From DTU015 sp964406505 (GTDB lineage Bacteria; Bacillota; Sulfobacillia; Fermentithermobacillales; Fermentithermobacillaceae), in assembly GCA_964406505.1 (NCBI GenBank), contig CAYORX010000007.1, positions 1 to 64,000 of the forward strand: a stretch of 64,000 bases of DNA, given 5' to 3'. The stretch's first letter is position 1; each line of letters begins with the position of its first letter. Under the pieces are notes generated by a model. The model made no database searches. It was not told the origin of the DNA and saw nothing but the letters and a program-made list of their open reading frames with translations. The translations under genes and the position numbers were made by a program. Positions 61,319 through 64,000 of the stretch are shown in pieces.

Positions 61319-61574
61319 GTAATACCCTCCCAAATTTATGCGCCCATGATTATAAGATAACTCGGATTACTGAAAACAGTTCAATATAGGTAGTTGGCTA
61401 TATATTCAACTAAACCGATGCAGTAACCTATGCCTCACAAGATAAAGTGCCTTGACTTAACTAACCTAGAAGACAGAAGCAATCTAGTATTAGTTATGCA
61501 TCTTTGTTGGGGAATCTATGAAAAGCGATAAAAACCAATTCTACTAACGTTGAAAGGTGAGGACCGAACTTGCT

Positions 61575-62549
61575 TTAAAAATTTACCGTTCTACGTTTTA
61601 AAGCACCTTTAAGTATTAATTCTATGAGCTCTGGATATCGAAGCCCTGCCTTTTCTGCAATTCTAGCCACCTCGCTGTAGTTTGGCATTAACCCTGGCAA
61701 GGTATTAATTTCTAAAACATATGGAAGTCCATTTTGGCAAACTCTAATGTCGATTCTAGCGATATCCCGACATCTAATAGAGTTAAAAGCTCTTTTTGCA
61801 ATATCTTTAATAGTTTGATTAAGGCTTTGCGGAATTTGGGCAGGGCAAACGACAGTAACTTCATCGCGTATTTTAGCATCATAAGTAAACATTTGACCCA
61901 CATCAAACATAATTTCCTGAACAGGTAAAATCCAAGGCTCTGGGTACCCCACTACAGCCACGGTAAACTCCCGCCCAGAAATAAACTGCTCTACAAGTAC
62001 CGGCGGTTCAAAAGTATTCAAAAGTTCCACTACCAATTTTCGAACATCTTCCGGATCCTCAATAACGCTTTGCGAAGATATTCCTAAACTAGAGCCTTCC
62101 GCGTCGGGTTTTACAATAACCGGAAACTCAATTTCTGATATCATTTCAATCTTGTTCGCCTGATTGATATTGGTGAAAACCTGAAATTTTGGTGTGGGCA
62201 CTTTATGCATTTTAAAATTCATTTTAGCTAAATGTTTAAACAGACCCAATACATGGGTCGTAAAAGTTGAGCCTGTAAATGGGATACCGCTGAGTTCGAG
62301 CATGGCGACTACATTAGCTTGTTGTTTCTTAGTGTGATAACTAGTGGCTAAGTTGAATATTGCATCAGGAGATAATTTCTTTAATTCCAATAAAAGCCTA
62401 GGGCCAACTTCAATGACTTCGACCCTGTAACCTAACTCATATAATGCACTCGATACGGCTTTACATGTTGATTCGGTCTGGTATTTGGCATAACGATCAT
62501 ATCCACTAAATCTAGAGGTATTTAAATTGGCGACAATAGCAATAAGCAA
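61575..62549 (-). CDS. D-alanine-D-alanine ligase-like ATP-grasp protein
   Basis: A 324-residue ATP-grasp ligase. IFNLATSYHTKKQQANVVAMLELSGIPFTGS (in parts) is the ligase N-domain, FPVIVKPDAEGSSLGIS the ATP-binding loop, VLVEQFISGREFTVAVVG the grasp segment, and DIARIDIRVCQNGLPYVLEINTLPGLMPNYSEVARIAEKAG (in parts) the metal-binding C-terminus. It is a little short and diverged compared with Ddl and is not next to mur genes, so it may ligate other D- or beta-amino acids. TTG start after AAAAGGGG. Monocistronic. Confidence 0.8.
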   Translation of the reverse strand: MLIAIVANLNTSRFSGYDRYAKYQTESTCKAVSSALYELGYRVEVIEVGPRLLLELKKLSPDAIFNLATSYHTKKQQANVVAMLELSGIPFTGSTFTTHVLGLFKHLAKMNFKMHKVPTPKFQVFTNINQANKIEMISEIEFPVIVKPDAEGSSLGISSQSVIEDPEDVRKLVVELLNTFEPPVLVEQFISGREFTVAVVGYPEPWILPVQEIMFDVGQMFTYDAKIRDEVTVVCPAQIPQSLNQTIKDIAKRAFNSIRCRDIARIDIRVCQNGLPYVLEINTLPGLMPNYSEVARIAEKAGLRYPELIELILKGALKRRTVNF

Positions 62550-62740
62550 AGTATCATCCCCTTTTGGATTTGATTAAAGAAAAACGGCAGGAATTCGATT
62601 AGGTGTTGAGCCGTGCTTTGAAAATTCCAAATCATCGCATATTAAGCGGCGTTTACCCGTATCCAAATTATATAAAATTTTGGGTTTTTTCGCAATGTGA
62701 GTAACTTTCAAACTTAGATAAATTCAAATAAACACAAATA

Positions 62741-62784
62741 TTGAGGGTGCTTAAAGAAATTTTTAAACTTATCTGCACCCTCAA
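62741..62784 (-). terminator. Hairpin ending the second membrane-module operon
   Basis: TTGAGGGTGC (62741-62750) pairs perfectly with GCACCCTCAA (62775-62784). On the minus strand it is followed by TATTTGTGTTTATTTG. It lies about 40 bases after the gene ending at 62823. Confidence 0.75.
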
Positions 62785-62822
62785 CCGAGTTTTGTTAATA
62801 TGATTTTATTGGAATCGCGGTA

Positions 62823-63413
62823 CTATTTTATAATTCCCAACCAATCGCCAAGAATAAACTGTATTCTACCGATCATAAGCGCCATTCGACCCATAACGGT
62901 AGTGCCAAAAGCGGCTCCGAATGCCACCATCAATACCATTCGACCTGAGCGAGGCAAGATACTTATAGGCCCTTTTAGCTCCTTAGAGAAAAAGAAATAA
63001 CTTAGCGATGCGATTACAAACAACAAGAGCAACACTTCGTCAACGCTGCCAACTCTAATGGTAGCCCCCATTTGCTGGGTAAAATCACCATGGATTGCTC
63101 CGCGCACCGCTACACCTGTTCCAATTCCTACCATAACCGCAACAGGATATCTAGCAAGCCAGGCTTCTTTGGTATACCTAGCATATAGAAGTACGCCAAG
63201 TAGCATGGGAAGAACCCATACCATTTCTCCGGCTGCTATGGGCTGAAACGCTGAATCCCTAACATTGGTGTAAGCCATTACAACCGCATGACCTGCACTA
63301 ATGCCAACGTATAAGTGTTCCGCCGAGCGATAGAAGGGGTTTTCTTTCCACACCAGGCTTAGTATCGCAATAGTAATTAAACTTGCTATCCAAGTACCAA
63401 TATTTAAACTCAT
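62823..63413 (-). CDS. Polytopic membrane protein, paralogue of module gene 4
   Basis: A 196-residue membrane protein with about six helices. It aligns along its length with the protein at 10706-11302: SLVWKENPFYRS versus SFLWKENKVFRV, HLYVGISAGHAVVMAY versus NLYVGVAAGYALVMAW, and a shared C-terminus ending LGDWLGII. Function unknown. The ATG at 63413 follows GGAAGGGG by eight bases, and a TTG directly before it is possible. The preceding gene ends three bases upstream, so the pair is co-transcribed, matching the order in the first module. Confidence 0.8.
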   Translation of the reverse strand: MSLNIGTWIASLITIAILSLVWKENPFYRSAEHLYVGISAGHAVVMAYTNVRDSAFQPIAAGEMVWVLPMLLGVLLYARYTKEAWLARYPVAVMVGIGTGVAVRGAIHGDFTQQMGATIRVGSVDEVLLLLFVIASLSYFFFSKELKGPISILPRSGRMVLMVAFGAAFGTTVMGRMALMIGRIQFILGDWLGIIK

Positions 63414-63416
63414 CAA

Positions 63417-64000
63417 CTACACACCCCTTCCTGTGTGGCCGTCAGCTGATTTTTGCTGCAAAGCGTCACCGATGTTCCGAAGTATAATCAGCACTATAAT
63501 CAACAAGTGAGCTAAAGACTGCGCATCCATTGCAGCTACTGCACTGCCCGGATCATCTAACAATAGCTCATACTCCGCAGCACCGGGAAGACCACCAAGC
63601 GTACCTAACACTTGTTTAGCATGTACATATGGCGCCACCTGAGTAATGGCAACGGCTGGTACACCGCAGACTAAAGGTGTTTTATAAGCACCATAAACTT
63701 GGCGCACGTAATCTTCGGGTCCCGGAGATCCCGGTGCAATAGTGACAATCATGTCTAGATCTCCAGCGTCCTTAATGCCTTGCATAATTGGAAAAGATGA
63801 ACTGGCAGCCCCAGAATAATCGGTGCTAAACGTTCCCACAACATCTGACGCAAAAGCAGCGATTGCACCTTGCCCTCCGGCCCTGAAACCAAGATTGACA
63901 TAATCTACTCCGTATTCTTTTTGCTCTGTCCATCCAGTAAGTTCAAAAGCTTTTTCAGCCATTAAAGGCCCATATTGAAAGAATGAAAGTCCAATTACCT
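63417..64000 (-). CDS. Paralogue of module gene 3, cut by the window end
   Basis: The open frame runs from 63417 to the window edge; an internal ATG at 63962 is probably not the start because the frame continues open upstream with VIGLSFFQYGP, matching VICVAFIEAGF in the first copy. Shared segments with 11314-12153 include NLGFRAGGQGAIAAFA versus HLGFAAGSDTAISAFG, SFPIMQG versus SYPIMQG, PGPEDYVRQV versus PGPAEWVRQV, AAEYE, and AAMDAQSLAHLLIIVLIILRNI versus AAMDAQSLGHMVIVLIVILGNI (each in parts). The N-terminal helix and any partners lie outside the window. It proves a second copy of the unknown module in this genome. Confidence 0.8.
   Translation of the reverse strand, partial: VIGLSFFQYGPLMAEKAFELTGWTEQKEYGVDYVNLGFRAGGQGAIAAFASDVVGTFSTDYSGAASSSFPIMQGIKDAGDLDMIVTIAPGSPGPEDYVRQVYGAYKTPLVCGVPAVAITQVAPYVHAKQVLGTLGGLPGAAEYELLLDDPGSAVAAMDAQSLAHLLIIVLIILRNIGDALQQKSADGHTGRGV

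Noticed and set aside
1..64000. CRISPR arrays, insertion sequences, prophage genes or integrases
   Set aside because: No regularly spaced repeats, transposases, integrases or phage structural genes were seen in the window.

Overview
This 64 kb window looks like chromosome from an anaerobic, amino-acid- and lactate-using member of the Firmicutes (Clostridia-like). The evidence is an AT-leaning composition, strong AGGAGG-type ribosome binding sites, very frequent TTG and GTG starts, a T-box and a TPP riboswitch, CsoR copper control, a ferredoxin-fused EtfAB/lactate dehydrogenase operon of the acetogen type, tungstate uptake and an ADP-forming acyl-CoA synthetase. No species can be named from the sequence alone. 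There is no phage, IS element or CRISPR array. Most genes are on the minus strand.

Layout. 0-7 kb: tRNA-Leu(CAA), an N-acyl-D-amino-acid deacylase, a pyridoxal kinase/radical SAM pair, a wrecked bioY, thiD under a TPP riboswitch, and a CapA-like protein. 7-10.5 kb: etfB-etfA-ldh, a predicted electron-confurcating lactate dehydrogenase. 10.7-13.6 kb: a four-gene membrane module of unknown function. 13.8-18 kb: amidase, class III CoA transferase and an AtoE-type fatty acid transporter. 18.4-23.4 kb: purC-like gene, threonine dehydrogenase, murI, anmK and an M55 D-aminopeptidase. 23.5-26.2 kb: two ferredoxin-containing MinD-type ATPases with a NifX-like and a DUF5320-like protein. 26.3-30.7 kb: a serine hydrolase and the copA-csoR-copZ operon. 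30.9-35.4 kb: a DUF2249-like protein, an M28 peptidase and a gamma-glutamyltransferase. 35.5-38.4 kb: tupABC with a structured leader. 38.5-41.6 kb: an ABC transporter under a T-box. 41.7-46.6 kb: an APH-like kinase, an S9 peptidase lacking its catalytic serine, and lactate permease. 46.8-57 kb: a second gamma-glutamyltransferase, an M20-like protein with altered active site, a PucR regulator, a TAXI-TRAP transporter, an M24 hydrolase and a D-2-hydroxyacid dehydrogenase. 57-62.5 kb: ADP-forming acyl-CoA synthetase, a TIM-barrel isomerase, kbl and a D-Ala-D-Ala ligase-like gene. 62.8-64 kb: the start of a second copy of the unknown membrane module, cut by the window edge.

How the genes fit together (inference). 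Three themes recur. (1) Lactate: permease plus the Etf/Ldh complex. (2) Amino acid and peptide breakdown: threonine to glycine plus acetyl-CoA (Tdh, Kbl), then acetate plus ATP (the ADP-forming synthetase), with many peptidases and solute transporters. (3) D-amino acids and gamma-glutamyl or wall peptides: D-aminoacylase, MurI, AnmK, M55 peptidase, two Ggt, CapA and a D-Ala-D-Ala-ligase-like enzyme.

The strongest candidate for an undescribed system is the membrane module at 10706-13574. It has two proteins with a soluble domain held between terminal membrane helices and two polytopic proteins, and at least two of its genes are repeated at 62823-64000.
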